Part shown: positions 53,538-62,596 of the stretch, in pieces
Layout of the letters: each line of letters starts with the position of its first letter
Position numbering within the stretch: the stretch's first letter is position 1
Source: Pseudorhodoplanes sp049324435
GTDB lineage: Bacteria > Pseudomonadota > Alphaproteobacteria > Rhizobiales > Xanthobacteraceae
Assembly: GCA_049324435.1 (NCBI GenBank)
Contig: JBMOOQ010000023.1
Location: forward strand, 1 to 64,000
Reading direction: 5' to 3'
DNA length: 64,000 nucleotides
Translations under genes and position numbers: made by a program
Notes under the pieces: model-generated
What the model saw: only the letters and a program-made list of their open reading frames with translations
What the model was told of the DNA's origin: nothing
Databases searched by the model: none

Positions 53538-54119
53538 ATGACCGCACTCGACCCGCTTCCCGATGGAGGCTTGATCCGCAAATTGTGGGTCGGCGAAGCC
53601 TATAAATATCGGGACCATCTGCTGCGGCTCGACCCGGAAAGCCGCCATCGCCGGTTCGGCGGCGGCGTGTCGGACGCCTATATCCACAACTATGTCGACA
53701 CGTCGATGTGGCTCGATGCCATCGTTCACGGCTTCTTTGTCGACGGACAGTTGCGGGGCGCGGCCGAATTGCGCCCGATCGGCGGCCGCTTCACGAAGCA
53801 GGCCGAAGCCGCCCTCAGTGTGGAGAACGCGTGGCAAAGCCACGGTGTCGGCTCAGCCCTTCTGGAGCGCACCCTGCTCACGGCGCGCAACCGCGGCATC
53901 GCGCATCTGCACATGGCCTGCCTTGCCGACAACCGCCGGATGCAGCAGCTGGCCCGGAAATTCGATGCGGACTTGAACTTCGATTTCGGCGACGTGGTCG
54001 CTGAGGTCGAAGCGCCGCATCCGACCCCGCTCTCGCTCGTGCGCGAACTGGTGTCGGACGGACAGGGATTTGCGACCGCCATCCTTGACGCGCAATCGCG
54101 GCTGTTCAAGGCAACCTGA
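53538..54119 (+). CDS. GNAT family N-acetyltransferase, long form
   Basis: AGGAG seven bases before MTALDPLPDGGLIRKLWVGE supports this start, giving 193 residues. The N-terminus (YKYRDHLLRLDPESRHRRFG) is typical of GNAT relatives of the PatZ-domain type. The core follows: VHGFFVDGQLRGAAELRPIG, AWQSHGVGSALLERTLLTAR with the acetyl-CoA loop, and LHMACLADNRRMQQLARKF. The next gene encodes a similar but shorter protein. Confidence 0.88.
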   Translation: MTALDPLPDGGLIRKLWVGEAYKYRDHLLRLDPESRHRRFGGGVSDAYIHNYVDTSMWLDAIVHGFFVDGQLRGAAELRPIGGRFTKQAEAALSVENAWQSHGVGSALLERTLLTARNRGIAHLHMACLADNRRMQQLARKFDADLNFDFGDVVAEVEAPHPTPLSLVRELVSDGQGFATAILDAQSRLFKAT

Positions 54120-54184
54120 CGTTAACCGGCCGGTATGGGTTCGCAGCGCAAGCTCGGCGCGCTGGGCACAATGTGAGGGGGGCC

Positions 54185-54598
54185 ATGAGCGCGAACGACT
54201 TCGATATCAGGGTGCTGCCGTCCTGCGGCATCGAGGATCATCACGCGCATCTGCTGCGCCTCGACTATCTCGACCGCTGCCTGTTCTTCTCGACCGGCAA
54301 TGACGATCGCGCGGTTGACGCACACTGTCTGCGGCTTCTGTCGTCGCAGGCGATCGTGATCGGCGCTTATGAGGATGGCCGGCTGCGCGCCAGCGTGGAG
54401 ATCGTTCCCGATCGCTGCGGCCAGCGCGCTGCGGCGACGCTGATCGCGGAGCGCGACTATCAGACCGACGAACTTGCCGACGCCATGATGACCCGCGCGC
54501 GCGAAGAAGCGGCGAAGCACGGGCTCGGCCGGCTTGAATTCGTCGGCATGACGGGAACGCCGCAGACGATCCGGACGCAAATGGCGCGTTTCGCGTAA
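54185..54598 (+). CDS. GNAT-like protein, diverged tandem relative
   Basis: Starting at MSANDFDIRVLPSCGIEDHH gives 137 residues with a GAGGGGGG purine run just upstream. It resembles the preceding gene's product in plan (HHAHLLRLDYLDRCLFFSTG, IVIGAYEDGRLRASVEIVPD, LADAMMTRAREEAAKHGLGR) but the acetyl-CoA loop R/QxxGxG/A is not evident, so it may have lost activity or bind another ligand. The two are 65 bases apart, consistent with tandem duplication and divergence. Confidence 0.7.
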   Translation: MSANDFDIRVLPSCGIEDHHAHLLRLDYLDRCLFFSTGNDDRAVDAHCLRLLSSQAIVIGAYEDGRLRASVEIVPDRCGQRAAATLIAERDYQTDELADAMMTRAREEAAKHGLGRLEFVGMTGTPQTIRTQMARFA

Positions 54599-54605
54599 GA
54601 CGCCG

Positions 54606-55163
54606 TCAAATCGCTCGCTTTGCCGGGATCGCGGCAAGCGGATAGCCTTCCTCGACGACATACGGCCCGCCACCGACCGAATTGCGGGACGAATACAGCA
54701 CGAAGCGATCGACACGGAACGACGCCGACCGGAACGAGCCGCGTTCGGAGAGATAATCAGCGACCTGCCGGCTGGACGAATCGCGCAACCGCGCCAGTGT
54801 GACGTGCGGCGTGTACTTGCGGCCCTCGGGCTCAAGCCCGACACGCTGCATCAGGCGCTCATGTTCGGCCTGCAAATCCATCAGCGCCCGCGACGGCGCG
54901 ACATTGGCGAATACCGAGCGCGGCTTGCGGCCGCCGAACGAGCCAAGCCCGTCGAGCCGCAATTCGAACGGAGCGCGATTCACGGTGTCCAAAAGGGACG
55001 CGACCTCGTGCGCGACATTGAGATCGACATCGCCGATGAAGCGCAGCGTGATGTGATAGTTTTCAGGATCGATCCAGCGCGCGCCCGGCAGTCCGCCGCG
55101 CAGAAAGGTCAGCATCTGCGCAACATCCGCGGGAATCTCGATCGCGGTGAAGATACGCGGCAT
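54606..55163 (-). CDS. thpR: RNA 2',3'-cyclic phosphodiesterase (ThpR)
   Basis: ThpR is a 2H phosphoesterase that opens 2',3'-cyclic ends of RNA. The 185-residue protein has the two HxT motifs: YHITLRFIGDVD and KYTPHVTLARLRD, with the start MPRIFTAIEIPADVAQML typical of the family. It is convergent with the GNAT pair and lies downstream of the arylesterase gene on the same strand. Confidence 0.94.
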   Translation of the reverse strand: MPRIFTAIEIPADVAQMLTFLRGGLPGARWIDPENYHITLRFIGDVDLNVAHEVASLLDTVNRAPFELRLDGLGSFGGRKPRSVFANVAPSRALMDLQAEHERLMQRVGLEPEGRKYTPHVTLARLRDSSSRQVADYLSERGSFRSASFRVDRFVLYSSRNSVGGGPYVVEEGYPLAAIPAKRAI

Positions 55164-55268
55164 CGAGAACCTCCCCGTTCCGCCACGTCATCGACGTGAC
55201 AATCGCGTGACAACGCTTGAGCGGCACGCCCGCTACAAGACCGGATTCGGCGGCGCCGTGCAAGCGCC

Positions 55269-55934
55269 TCAGCCCGGCGCGTCCTTTTTCGCGCGGGCAA
55301 TCAATTCTTCTGCCTTCGGTAGGATACCTTTCACGATCGTCTCAACGCCTGCCCCGTTCGGATGCACACCGTCGCGCAAGGCAAGCTGTGCCTGGGCAGC
55401 CACGCCCTCAAGAAAAAACGGATAGAACACCACATCGTATTTCGATGCGAGATCCGTGAAAATCGATTCGAACGCGGCGGCATATTCCGCACCCATATTC
55501 GGTGCCGCGCGCATGCCCGCAAGAAGAACCGGAATGTTGCGCGCCTTCAGCTTTGCCAGAATTTCATCCAGCGCCCGCCGCGTGACGCTCGGATCGACAC
55601 CACGCAGCATATCGTTGGCGCCGAGTTCGACGATCACCGCATCGGTGCCATCGGGGATCGACCAGTCGAGCCGCGACAGTCCGCCCGACGCGGTGTCGCC
55701 GGAAACGCCGGCATTCTCGATCTCGACATTGTGACCCTTGGTCCGGAGCGCGGCCTGCAGCTTCGCCGGGAACGCATCCTGCGCCGGCAAGCCATAGCCC
55801 GCAGTCAGCGAATCGCCGAACGCGACGATTTTCAGCGGCGCGGCATTCTGGGCCCGCGCAGGCCCGGCGAACAGGGCAACGACAGCCGCCAGCACCAGCA
55901 TCGGCCCCGTCAGGCTATGGACTAAACCTTTCAT
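55269..55934 (-). CDS. Arylesterase / lysophospholipase L1-like (SGNH, TesA family)
   Basis: The start MKGLVHSLTGPMLVLAAVVA gives 221 residues with a signal peptide ending in GPARAQ. SGNH blocks are complete: block I IVAFGDSLTAGYGLP (nucleophile Ser), block II GVSGDTASGGLSR (Gly), block III VIVELGANDMLRG (Asn) and block V DGVHPNGAG (Asp-His). It resembles TesA/arylesterases that cleave thioesters and esters in the periplasm. Its gene is divergent from the YbbA/YbbP ABC pair, the same neighbourhood as tesA-ybbA-ybbP in E. coli. Confidence 0.93.
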   Translation of the reverse strand: MKGLVHSLTGPMLVLAAVVALFAGPARAQNAAPLKIVAFGDSLTAGYGLPAQDAFPAKLQAALRTKGHNVEIENAGVSGDTASGGLSRLDWSIPDGTDAVIVELGANDMLRGVDPSVTRRALDEILAKLKARNIPVLLAGMRAAPNMGAEYAAAFESIFTDLASKYDVVFYPFFLEGVAAQAQLALRDGVHPNGAGVETIVKGILPKAEELIARAKKDAPG

Positions 55935-56005
55935 CGCACCATATGAGCTAGCATCGCGTGTTCGGCCAGCAATCTGCCATATCGTCCTGCGACACATAGA
56001 TTTCA

Positions 56006-56734
56006 ATGCATCAAGCGCTCTCTCCCGCCGGAACCGCCGTCTCCCTGTCCGGTGTCAATCTGTCGCTCGGCAGCGGCGCCGCCCGCGTCCACATTCTCAA
56101 GGATATCGATCTGACGATCGGCCGCGGCGAAGCCATCGGCCTGGTCGGTCCGTCCGGGTCGGGCAAGTCGTCGCTGCTGATGGTGCTCGCGGGACTTGAG
56201 CGTGCCGATACCGGGACGATCATTGTGGCGGGCGAGGATTTGCGGCGGCTGGACGAGGATGCGCTGGCGCGCTTCCGCGGCCGCAATGTCGGCATCGTCT
56301 TTCAGTCCTTCCACCTCATTCCGACCATGACGGCGCTCGAAAACGTCGCCGTACCGCTGGAGCTCGCCGGCGTGGCCGACGCCCACGACCGCGCCGCTGC
56401 CGAGCTTGCGGGCGTCGGGCTGAAAGATCGTCTGTCGCATTATCCTGCGCAGCTTTCGGGCGGCGAACAGCAGCGCGTTGCACTCGCGCGCGCGCTGGCA
56501 CCCAACCCGGCAATTCTTGTCGCAGACGAACCGACCGGCAATCTCGACGACAAGACCGGTGCCCAGGTGGTCGAACTTTTGTTCAAGGGCCACGTCGATC
56601 GTGGCATGACGCTGATCCTCGTCACCCACGATCCCTCGCTCGCACGCCGCTGCAAGCGCGTGGTGCGTCTGCGGTCCGGCCGGATCGAGGCCGATGCAAA
56701 GCCGGAAGCGCTGCGCGAGGCAGCCACCGCATGA
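56006..56734 (+). CDS. ABC transporter ATP-binding protein, YbbA/LolD-like
   Basis: The 242-residue ATPase has Walker A GPSGSGKSS, signature LSGGEQQRVALARAL, Walker B ILVADEPTGNLDD and the H-loop VTHDPS. It belongs to the MacB/LolD-type group that pairs with FtsX-like permeases; the permease gene overlaps by four bases. In E. coli the partner YbbP and TesA are neighbours. The function is probably extraction or transport at the envelope, not precisely known. Confidence 0.94.
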   Translation: MHQALSPAGTAVSLSGVNLSLGSGAARVHILKDIDLTIGRGEAIGLVGPSGSGKSSLLMVLAGLERADTGTIIVAGEDLRRLDEDALARFRGRNVGIVFQSFHLIPTMTALENVAVPLELAGVADAHDRAAAELAGVGLKDRLSHYPAQLSGGEQQRVALARALAPNPAILVADEPTGNLDDKTGAQVVELLFKGHVDRGMTLILVTHDPSLARRCKRVVRLRSGRIEADAKPEALREAATA

Positions 56735-59301
56735 GTCTGGTCGCAGCCCCGTCGCGCGCGAATGGCTGGCCGGTGCCGCTGCGCTTCGCCCTGCGCGAGT
56801 TGCGCGGCGGGCTGCGCGGCTTCTATGTGCTGATCTTCTGCATCGGGCTCGGCGTGATGGCGATTGCCGGCGTCGGCTCGTTCTCGGAAAGCCTCGCCGG
56901 CGGTCTGGCGCGCGAGGGCCGCACGATTCTCGGCGGCGACGTTTCGTTCGCGCTGTTTCATCGAGAGGCCAATGCCGACGAGCGGGCCTACCTGACACGC
57001 TACGGGCGGGTGTCGGACGCTGCGACCTTGCGCGCGATGGCGCGCGCGTCCGGTAATCGTCAGGCTCTCGTGGAGGTCAAGGCGGTCGACGGGCTCTATC
57101 CGCTTTACGGCACGGCCGCGCTCGAACCCGCAATGCCGCTGCCGGACGCGCTTGCCGAGCGCAACGGCGTGTTCGGTGCCGCAGTCGATATCGCGCTGCT
57201 GACGCGCCTCGATCTGAAGGTGGGCGACCGTATCGAGGTCGGCAATGCACCGGTCGAGATTCGCACCGTGCTGCGCAGCGAACCGGACAAGCTCGCGGGC
57301 GGTATCGGCTTCGGCCCGCGCCTCCTCATCGGCGTCAATGCGCTGCGTGCGACCGGACTTCTGCAGCCAGGAAGCCTGGTCCGCTGGCATTATCGCGTCG
57401 CGCTCTCAGGCAACGACGCGACCGACTCGGCCGTGAAGGCAATGATCGCGGGAGCCGAGAAGCAGTTTCCAGACGCTGGCTGGGAAATCCGCTCGCGCGA
57501 CAACGCCTCGCCACAGCTCGAACGCAACATCGAGCGCTTTACGCAATTCCTGACGCTGGTCGGACTGACGGTCTTGCTGGTCGGCGGTGTCGGCGTCGCC
57601 AATGCGGTGCGCAGCCATCTCGATCGGCGCCGCAACACCATTGCGACGATGAAATCGCTCGGTGCAACCGGCGGCCGCGTGTTCGTCATCTATCTGGTGC
57701 AGGTGATGACGATTGCGGCGATCGGGACGCTCGCGGGACTTGTCGTTGGCGCGGCGTTGCCGTTCCTGATCGCCTGGGCTTTCGGCGCGATTCTCCCGTT
57801 GCCAGTCGAGCCGGCGCTGCAATGGACCCAGCTCGCGCTCGCCGCGCTGTTCGGATTGCTGACGGCACTCGCCTTCGCACTCTGGCCGCTCGGGCGCGCG
57901 CACGATATCCCGGTCTCGGCTTTGTTTCGCGACGCGGTCAGCGGCCGCTGGAGCCTGCCGCGCAAACCGTATCTTCTCGCTGCTGCGGCTGTGACGCTGA
58001 CGCTCGCCGCGCTCGCGATCCTGCTCTCCTACGACAAGCGGATCGCGTCCGTCTTCGTTGTGGCATCGGCCGCAACCTTCGCGCTGCTGTATCTGATTGC
58101 CGGTCTGATCATGCGCATCGCGGCCAGTCTGCCGCGCTCGAAAATCACCGCGCTGCGGCTCGCCGTCGCCAACATTCACCGCCCCGGAGCGCTCACGCCA
58201 TCGGTCGTGCTCTCGCTGGGCCTCGGCCTCGCGGTGCTGGTAATTGTCGTGCTGATCGACGGCAATCTGCGGCGCCAGTTTCAGGAGGCGCTGCCGGAGC
58301 GTTCCCCGGCCTTCTTCTTCGTCGACATCCAGAACAGCGACGCATCGCGCTTCGACGACTTCGTGCGCAAGACCGCGCCGGGCGCAGCACTCGAGCGTCA
58401 GCCGATGCTGCGCGGCCGGATCGTTGCGGCAAACGGTGTCAAGGCGGAAGACCTGAAACCGTCGCCGCAGGCCGCCTGGGCGTTGCAGAGCGATCGCGGC
58501 ATCACCTATGCGAAAGACATTCCGCCTGGCTCCCGCCTGGTCGAGGGCGAATGGTGGCCGGCCGATTACCAGGGTCCGCCGCTGCTCTCGATGGAAAAGC
58601 GCATCGCCGAAGGGCTCGGCCTGAAGATCGGCGACTCGCTGACCGTCAATGTGCTCGGCCGCAATATCACCGCGCGGATCGCCAATCTGCGCACGGTGGA
58701 TTGGCAGAGTCTCGGTATCAATTTCGTGCTGGTCTATTCGCCGAACGCGTTTCGCGGCGCGCCGCACACCCATATTGCGACACTGACCTTCACAGGCGAC
58801 ACCTCGGCAGAGCAGGACGCGGCGATCCTGCGCGACATGGCGGCGGCATTTCCGGCCGTCACCACCGTCCGCGTGAAGGACGCGATCCAGGCGGTGGGCT
58901 CGGTGGTGGGCAATCTCGTTATGGGCATCCGCGGCGCCAGCCTGATCACCCTGATCGCCGCAGCGCTGGTGCTGGCGGGGGCGCTTGCGGCCAGCCATCA
59001 CAACCGGGTCTATGACGCCATCATCCTCAAGACCCTTGGCGCCACCCGCGGCCGGCTGGTTACCGCCTATGCCCTCGAATATACCCTGCTGGGCCTTGCA
59101 ACCGGGCTGTTCGGCGTGCTGGCCGGATCGGTCGCCGCCTGGCTGGTGGTGACCAAGATCATGAACCTGCCGTTTATCTGGCTGCCGCTTCCGGCGCTGG
59201 CCGCGGCTGCCGGGGCGCTGGCAGTGACGGTCGTGTTCGGGCTTGCCGGCACCTTTGCCGCGCTTGGGCAAAAGCCAGCTTCGGTATTGCGAAACCTGTA
59301 G
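56731..59301 (+). CDS. ABC transporter permease, YbbP-like (FtsX family)
   Basis: This 856-residue permease has ten or so membrane segments and two large extracytoplasmic domains. It starts with FALRELRGGLRGFYVLIFCI, and two FtsX blocks follow (VANAVRSHLDRRRNTIATMK, and near the C-terminus ASHHNRVYDAIILKTLGATR). It overlaps the ATPase gene by four bases and should form its complex. The role is not established; involvement with lipid or peptide release by the neighbouring esterase is a guess. Confidence 0.93.
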   Translation: MSLVAAPSRANGWPVPLRFALRELRGGLRGFYVLIFCIGLGVMAIAGVGSFSESLAGGLAREGRTILGGDVSFALFHREANADERAYLTRYGRVSDAATLRAMARASGNRQALVEVKAVDGLYPLYGTAALEPAMPLPDALAERNGVFGAAVDIALLTRLDLKVGDRIEVGNAPVEIRTVLRSEPDKLAGGIGFGPRLLIGVNALRATGLLQPGSLVRWHYRVALSGNDATDSAVKAMIAGAEKQFPDAGWEIRSRDNASPQLERNIERFTQFLTLVGLTVLLVGGVGVANAVRSHLDRRRNTIATMKSLGATGGRVFVIYLVQVMTIAAIGTLAGLVVGAALPFLIAWAFGAILPLPVEPALQWTQLALAALFGLLTALAFALWPLGRAHDIPVSALFRDAVSGRWSLPRKPYLLAAAAVTLTLAALAILLSYDKRIASVFVVASAATFALLYLIAGLIMRIAASLPRSKITALRLAVANIHRPGALTPSVVLSLGLGLAVLVIVVLIDGNLRRQFQEALPERSPAFFFVDIQNSDASRFDDFVRKTAPGAALERQPMLRGRIVAANGVKAEDLKPSPQAAWALQSDRGITYAKDIPPGSRLVEGEWWPADYQGPPLLSMEKRIAEGLGLKIGDSLTVNVLGRNITARIANLRTVDWQSLGINFVLVYSPNAFRGAPHTHIATLTFTGDTSAEQDAAILRDMAAAFPAVTTVRVKDAIQAVGSVVGNLVMGIRGASLITLIAAALVLAGALAASHHNRVYDAIILKTLGATRGRLVTAYALEYTLLGLATGLFGVLAGSVAAWLVVTKIMNLPFIWLPLPALAAAAGALAVTVVFGLAGTFAALGQKPASVLRNL

Positions 59302-59462
59302 AATTTGCGACATTCAGCCGCGTCGAACGGTCGAACCTGCGACGTTCGCGACAGAGTATTTTTACCGCAATCCCCTGTATCATGCCGAAAGCTTCGCCAT
59401 ATGAGCGTTGAAATCGCTCATTGGGCGATGAGGTTTGGGGCGACACATTAGGGAGTTCGATG

Positions 59463-60281
59463 ATGTCGGACTTTGATCGAAACGCGGCCACCTTCGACAG
59501 GGCCGCCGGGCGCGCGACACCTGCGGTCATCGACCAGGGTCTGCGCTCGTACATGCTGCATGTCTACAATTACATGGTGCTGGGCCTGGCCATTACCGGC
59601 TTTGCCGCTCTCGGCATCTACATGCTGTCGGTGACCGGCGACGTCGCGGCGGCCGCGAAGGTCCTGCGCAACGGCGTGGAAGTGCCGGCTGCAATTCGCG
59701 GCGGCCTGTTCCTGACGCCGATCGGCTACACGGTTTTCGTCAGCCCGCTGAAATGGGCCATCATCCTGTCGCCGCTGGCGCTGGTGTTTCTGCTGTCGTT
59801 CGGCATGGAACGCATGCGGCCGGCAACGGCTCAGATTCTGTTCTGGGTATTCGCCGCGCTGATGGGTATCTCGCTCGGCTCGATCTTCATGGTCTACACG
59901 CAGACCTCGATCACCCGGGTATTCTTCATCACGGCGGCCACCTTCGGCGCGCTCAGCCTGTGGGGCTACACCACGCAGCGGGACATTTCCGGCTGGGGCT
60001 CGTTCCTGTTCATGGGCCTGATCGGCGTGATCTTGGCCTCGCTGGTGAACCTGATCTGGCCGAACGGCATGCTGCAATTCGTGGTCTCGGTCGTGGGCGT
60101 GCTGGTGTTCGCGGGTCTCACCGCCTACGACACCCAGCGCCTGAAGAACGAGTATATTTACGGGCAGATGGAGGGTGAGCTGCGGGAGCGTTCCGCCATC
60201 ATGGGCGCGCTGTCGCTGTACCTGAACTTCATCAATCTTTTCACGCTGCTGCTGCAGCTGCTCGGCCAGCGCGAGGAATAG
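59463..60281 (+). CDS. Bax inhibitor-1/YccA family membrane protein, copy 1
   Basis: Starting at MSDFDRNAATFDRAAGRATP (GGGAG seven bases upstream of the ATG at 59463) the protein has 272 residues and about seven membrane segments: MLHVYNYMVLGLAITGFAAL, WAIILSPLALVFLLSFGM, SITRVFFITAATFGALSLWG and DTQRLKNEY in the last loop. BI-1/YccA proteins modulate FtsH in E. coli or move calcium in others. A second copy follows immediately. A terminator separates them. Confidence 0.93.
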   Translation: MSDFDRNAATFDRAAGRATPAVIDQGLRSYMLHVYNYMVLGLAITGFAALGIYMLSVTGDVAAAAKVLRNGVEVPAAIRGGLFLTPIGYTVFVSPLKWAIILSPLALVFLLSFGMERMRPATAQILFWVFAALMGISLGSIFMVYTQTSITRVFFITAATFGALSLWGYTTQRDISGWGSFLFMGLIGVILASLVNLIWPNGMLQFVVSVVGVLVFAGLTAYDTQRLKNEYIYGQMEGELRERSAIMGALSLYLNFINLFTLLLQLLGQREE

Positions 60282-60315
60282 GCCCAAACGCGCACACCGC
60301 ACATTACCGAACGTT

Positions 60316-60345
60316 AAGGGGCTCCGGACATTCCGGGGCCCCTTT
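60316..60345 (+). terminator. Intrinsic terminator after the first BI-1 gene
   Basis: AAGGGGC (60316-60322) and GCCCCTT (60338-60344) pair, with CCGG/CCGG inside, followed by a TTTG. It separates the transcripts of the two paralogues. Confidence 0.65.
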
Positions 60346-60469
60346 GTCATGTCGCCCGGCAATCCGCTGGAAAACGCCGTCCTCGATCTCTACATTACGC
60401 GCGTCGGCCGACCCGATCCGGGCGCGGCCAGCCGGCCCGGCGGTATCCGGGCTATCGAGAGGATTTCCC

Positions 60470-61240
60470 ATGTCCGATTTCGATCGGAATGCTGCAGCCG
60501 CCCGCGGCGGCTATGCGGACCGCGCGCTCGCCTACGATGCCGGACTGCGCGCGCACATGATCCGCGTCTACAACTACATGGCTTCGGCGGTGGCGCTGAC
60601 CGGCGTCGTCGCCTTCCTGACCTTTCAGATGGTCGGCGGCGATTCCATCACCGTCAGCGGCGGCAAGATTGCCGGCCTGACCCCGCTCGGCCAGTTCCTG
60701 TTCGGCGGGCCGTTCATGTGGGTGCTGATGCTGGCCCCGCTGGCGATGGTCCTCGTGCTGAGCTTCGGGATCCAGCGGCTGTCCGCCGGAACCGCATTAC
60801 TATTGTTCTATGCCTATGCCGGCATCCTCGGCGTCTCGCTGGCGACGATCTTCATCGTCTACACGGCGAACTCGATTGCCAACGTGTTCTTCATCTCGGC
60901 GGCGGCGTTCGGCACGCTCAGCCTTTACGGCTACACCACGCAGCGCGATCTCTCGCCGATCGGCTCGTTCCTGATCATGGGCCTGTTCGGGCTGATCATC
61001 GCCTCGCTGGTGAACATATGGCTCCAGTCCGACGGAATGTCGTTCGTCATCTCGGTGGTCGGCGTGCTGGTGTTCGCCGGCCTCACCGCCTGGGACACCC
61101 AGAAGATCAAGGAGATGTACAGCGAGGCCGACGACCACCAGTCGGCCGGCCGCAAGGCCGTGATGGGCGCGCTCGCGCTCTATCTCGACTTCATCAACCT
61201 GTTCCTGATGCTGCTGCGCCTGTTCGGCGGCCGCCGCTAG
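60470..61240 (+). CDS. Bax inhibitor-1/YccA family membrane protein, copy 2
   Basis: The product starting MSDFDRNAAAARGGYADRAL (AGAGGA upstream) has 256 residues and the same seven-segment plan as the preceding gene: MIRVYNYMASAVALTGVVAF, FISAAAFGTLSLYGYTTQRD and DTQKIKEMYSEADDH. The first seven residues MSDFDRN are identical to copy 1, indicating a tandem duplication. Relative to copy 1 the C-terminal loop carries EADDHQSAGRKA instead of an EGELRERSA type sequence. A terminator follows. Confidence 0.93.
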   Translation: MSDFDRNAAAARGGYADRALAYDAGLRAHMIRVYNYMASAVALTGVVAFLTFQMVGGDSITVSGGKIAGLTPLGQFLFGGPFMWVLMLAPLAMVLVLSFGIQRLSAGTALLLFYAYAGILGVSLATIFIVYTANSIANVFFISAAAFGTLSLYGYTTQRDLSPIGSFLIMGLFGLIIASLVNIWLQSDGMSFVISVVGVLVFAGLTAWDTQKIKEMYSEADDHQSAGRKAVMGALALYLDFINLFLMLLRLFGGRR

Positions 61241-61265
61241 CCGGGGCGCCGATCGTGAGACACCA

Positions 61266-61299
61266 AACACCCCGGCCGCCGGCCGGGGTGTTTTCGTTT
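61266..61299 (+). terminator. Intrinsic terminator after the second BI-1 gene
   Basis: AACACCCCGGCC (61266-61277) and GGCCGGGGTGTT (61281-61292) form a perfect 12-base stem with a three-base loop, followed by TTCGTTT. It lies 25 bases after the stop codon. Confidence 0.85.
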
Positions 61300-61335
61300 G
61301 AGACGATCCCTGACTGACGTTCCCGGCCGTCCTTC

Positions 61336-61863
61336 ATGTCCGCATCCCTGACGATCCGGCCTGTCGCGCCCGGTGATATGCGCGACATCACCGCCATCTA
61401 CGCCCATGCCGTGATCCACGGCACGGCGTCCTTCGAGATCGAGCCGCCAAGCGAAGCCGAGATGAACAATCGGCGCATCGCGCTCGAAAGCGGCGGCTTT
61501 CCTTATCTTGTTGCCGCGATCGGCGGCCGGGTTGCGGGCTACGCCTATGCCGGACCCTACCGGACGCGAATCGCCTATCGCTACACCGTTGAGGATAGCG
61601 TCTACATCCATCCGGACGCGCACCGGCAGGGCGTCGGCCGGAGGCTTCTGACCGAATTGATCGCGCAGGCCGAGGCGCGCGGATTTCGCCAGATGATTGC
61701 GGTGATCGGGGATTCGGCACAGACCTCGTCGATCGCGCTGCACCGGTCGCTCGGATTTACGCTGGTCGGCACGTTCCGCAATATCGGTTTCAAGCACGGC
61801 CGCTGGCTGGACTCGGTGCTGATGCAACGCGCGCTCGGTGAAGGGGCCAATGCTGCGCCCTAA
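61336..61863 (+). CDS. GNAT acetyltransferase, phosphinothricin acetyltransferase-like
   Basis: The 175-residue protein matches the Pat/Bar group of GNATs: SLTIRPVAPGDMRDITAIYA, GTASFEIEPPSEAEMNNRRI, GGRVAGYAYAGPYRTRIAYR, VEDSVYIHPDAHRQGVGRRL with the acetyl-CoA loop, and IALHRSLGFTLVGTFRNIGF. Proteins of this kind acetylate phosphinothricin, methionine sulfoximine or related amines, and often act on other amines in soil bacteria. Real substrate unknown. It is convergent with the DUF2794 gene (overlap of 4 bases). Confidence 0.9.
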   Translation: MSASLTIRPVAPGDMRDITAIYAHAVIHGTASFEIEPPSEAEMNNRRIALESGGFPYLVAAIGGRVAGYAYAGPYRTRIAYRYTVEDSVYIHPDAHRQGVGRRLLTELIAQAEARGFRQMIAVIGDSAQTSSIALHRSLGFTLVGTFRNIGFKHGRWLDSVLMQRALGEGANAAP

Positions 61864-62231
61864 CCGCCCACCAGACTGAGTTTCTTGTCGAAGACCCGAA
61901 GCACGCGATCGAGTTCGTGCCCGCGGCGCATGATCAGCCCGGTCGCCGAAATCACGCTGTAGGCGCCCTGACGGCGCGACAGCTTCGGGTTCTTTTCGAT
62001 CCGATAGATCGGAACTTCGGATGAGCGGCGGAAAACCGAGAACACGGCCCGGTCCTTCAGAAAATCGATCGCGTAATCGCGCCACTCACCGTCCGCAACT
62101 TTTCGCCCATAGACCCCCAGGATGCGGTCCAGTTCGCGGCGCTCGAAACGCACTTCAGCGGGGGCGGATGCCGTGGCGGCGGATGCGCCCCCGTGCCGCT
62201 CGCTCGGTTCGGTGTCGCCCGTCAGGCTCAT
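61860..62231 (-). CDS. DUF2794 protein
   Basis: The start MSLTGDTEPSERHGGASAAT (AAGGAGG six bases upstream of the ATG at 62231) gives 123 residues. The conserved part is FERRELDRILGVYGRKVADG, EWRDYAIDFLKDRAVFSVFR and the paired RIEKNPKLSRRQGAYSVIS; the DxL/DR-like repeats RELDRILGVYGRK and HELDRVLRVFDKK are visible at both ends. DUF2794 is restricted mainly to alphaproteobacteria and has no known function. Confidence 0.9.
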   Translation of the reverse strand: MSLTGDTEPSERHGGASAATASAPAEVRFERRELDRILGVYGRKVADGEWRDYAIDFLKDRAVFSVFRRSSEVPIYRIEKNPKLSRRQGAYSVISATGLIMRRGHELDRVLRVFDKKLSLVGG

Positions 62232-62399
62232 GGGCGCCTCCTTTGTCAAAATGACGGTTCGCGTTGTGACACGACGATGATTGCCGTTGCTGCGATCTCC
62301 CGCAAGGCCTGCCGCCGCGGCTGCGCATCGCCGCGCAAAAATTTGCATCGAGATATCGTCGCGCCGGCATGTCGCAGGCGGTCACGGCTTCGTGCAGCG

Positions 62400-62596
62400 C
62401 ACCACAATAAGGCCCAAATTCGGTCCAGCGCGCGCCCCTAACAACAGCGATATTCGAAGCTCAAGACCCGGTCCGGAACGAGTTCCGGATTCCTCAGCCC
62501 CCCAGCCCCCCGGGCTCCAACGGATCGGGTCAATCTACCGCGTACGGTTCAATCCCCAATTGCTTTGAGGCCGGCGATGAGCCGGCCTCTTTTTTG
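62400..62596 (+). ncRNA. Candidate small RNA with C-rich segment and terminator
   Basis: The 390-base gap between the DUF2794 start (62231) and the DUF1223 end (62622) has no gene but ends in a strong plus-strand terminator (62567-62596) with no plus-strand gene before it. Upstream is a perfect hairpin, TCCGGAAC/GTTCCGGA (62472-62479 and 62482-62489), and just after it a run with CCCCCC twice (62498-62511), like an anti-Shine-Dalgarno. The 5' end is arbitrary. Antisense or long leader explanations are unlikely since both neighbours are on the minus strand. Confidence 0.4.
62567..62596 (+). terminator. Orphan intrinsic terminator downstream of the DUF2794-DUF1223 gap
   Basis: GAGGCCGGC (62567-62575) and GCCGGCCTC (62581-62589) form a perfect 9-base stem with loop GATGA, followed by TTTTTTG on the plus strand. 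On the minus strand no T-tract follows, so it is not a good terminator for the DUF1223 gene. It supports a plus-strand transcript in this gap. Confidence 0.78.

Noticed and set aside
57406..59313. Long minus-strand frame opposite the YbbP-like permease
   Set aside because: Shadow of the permease; mainly Arg/Asp/Gln-rich low-complexity sequence.
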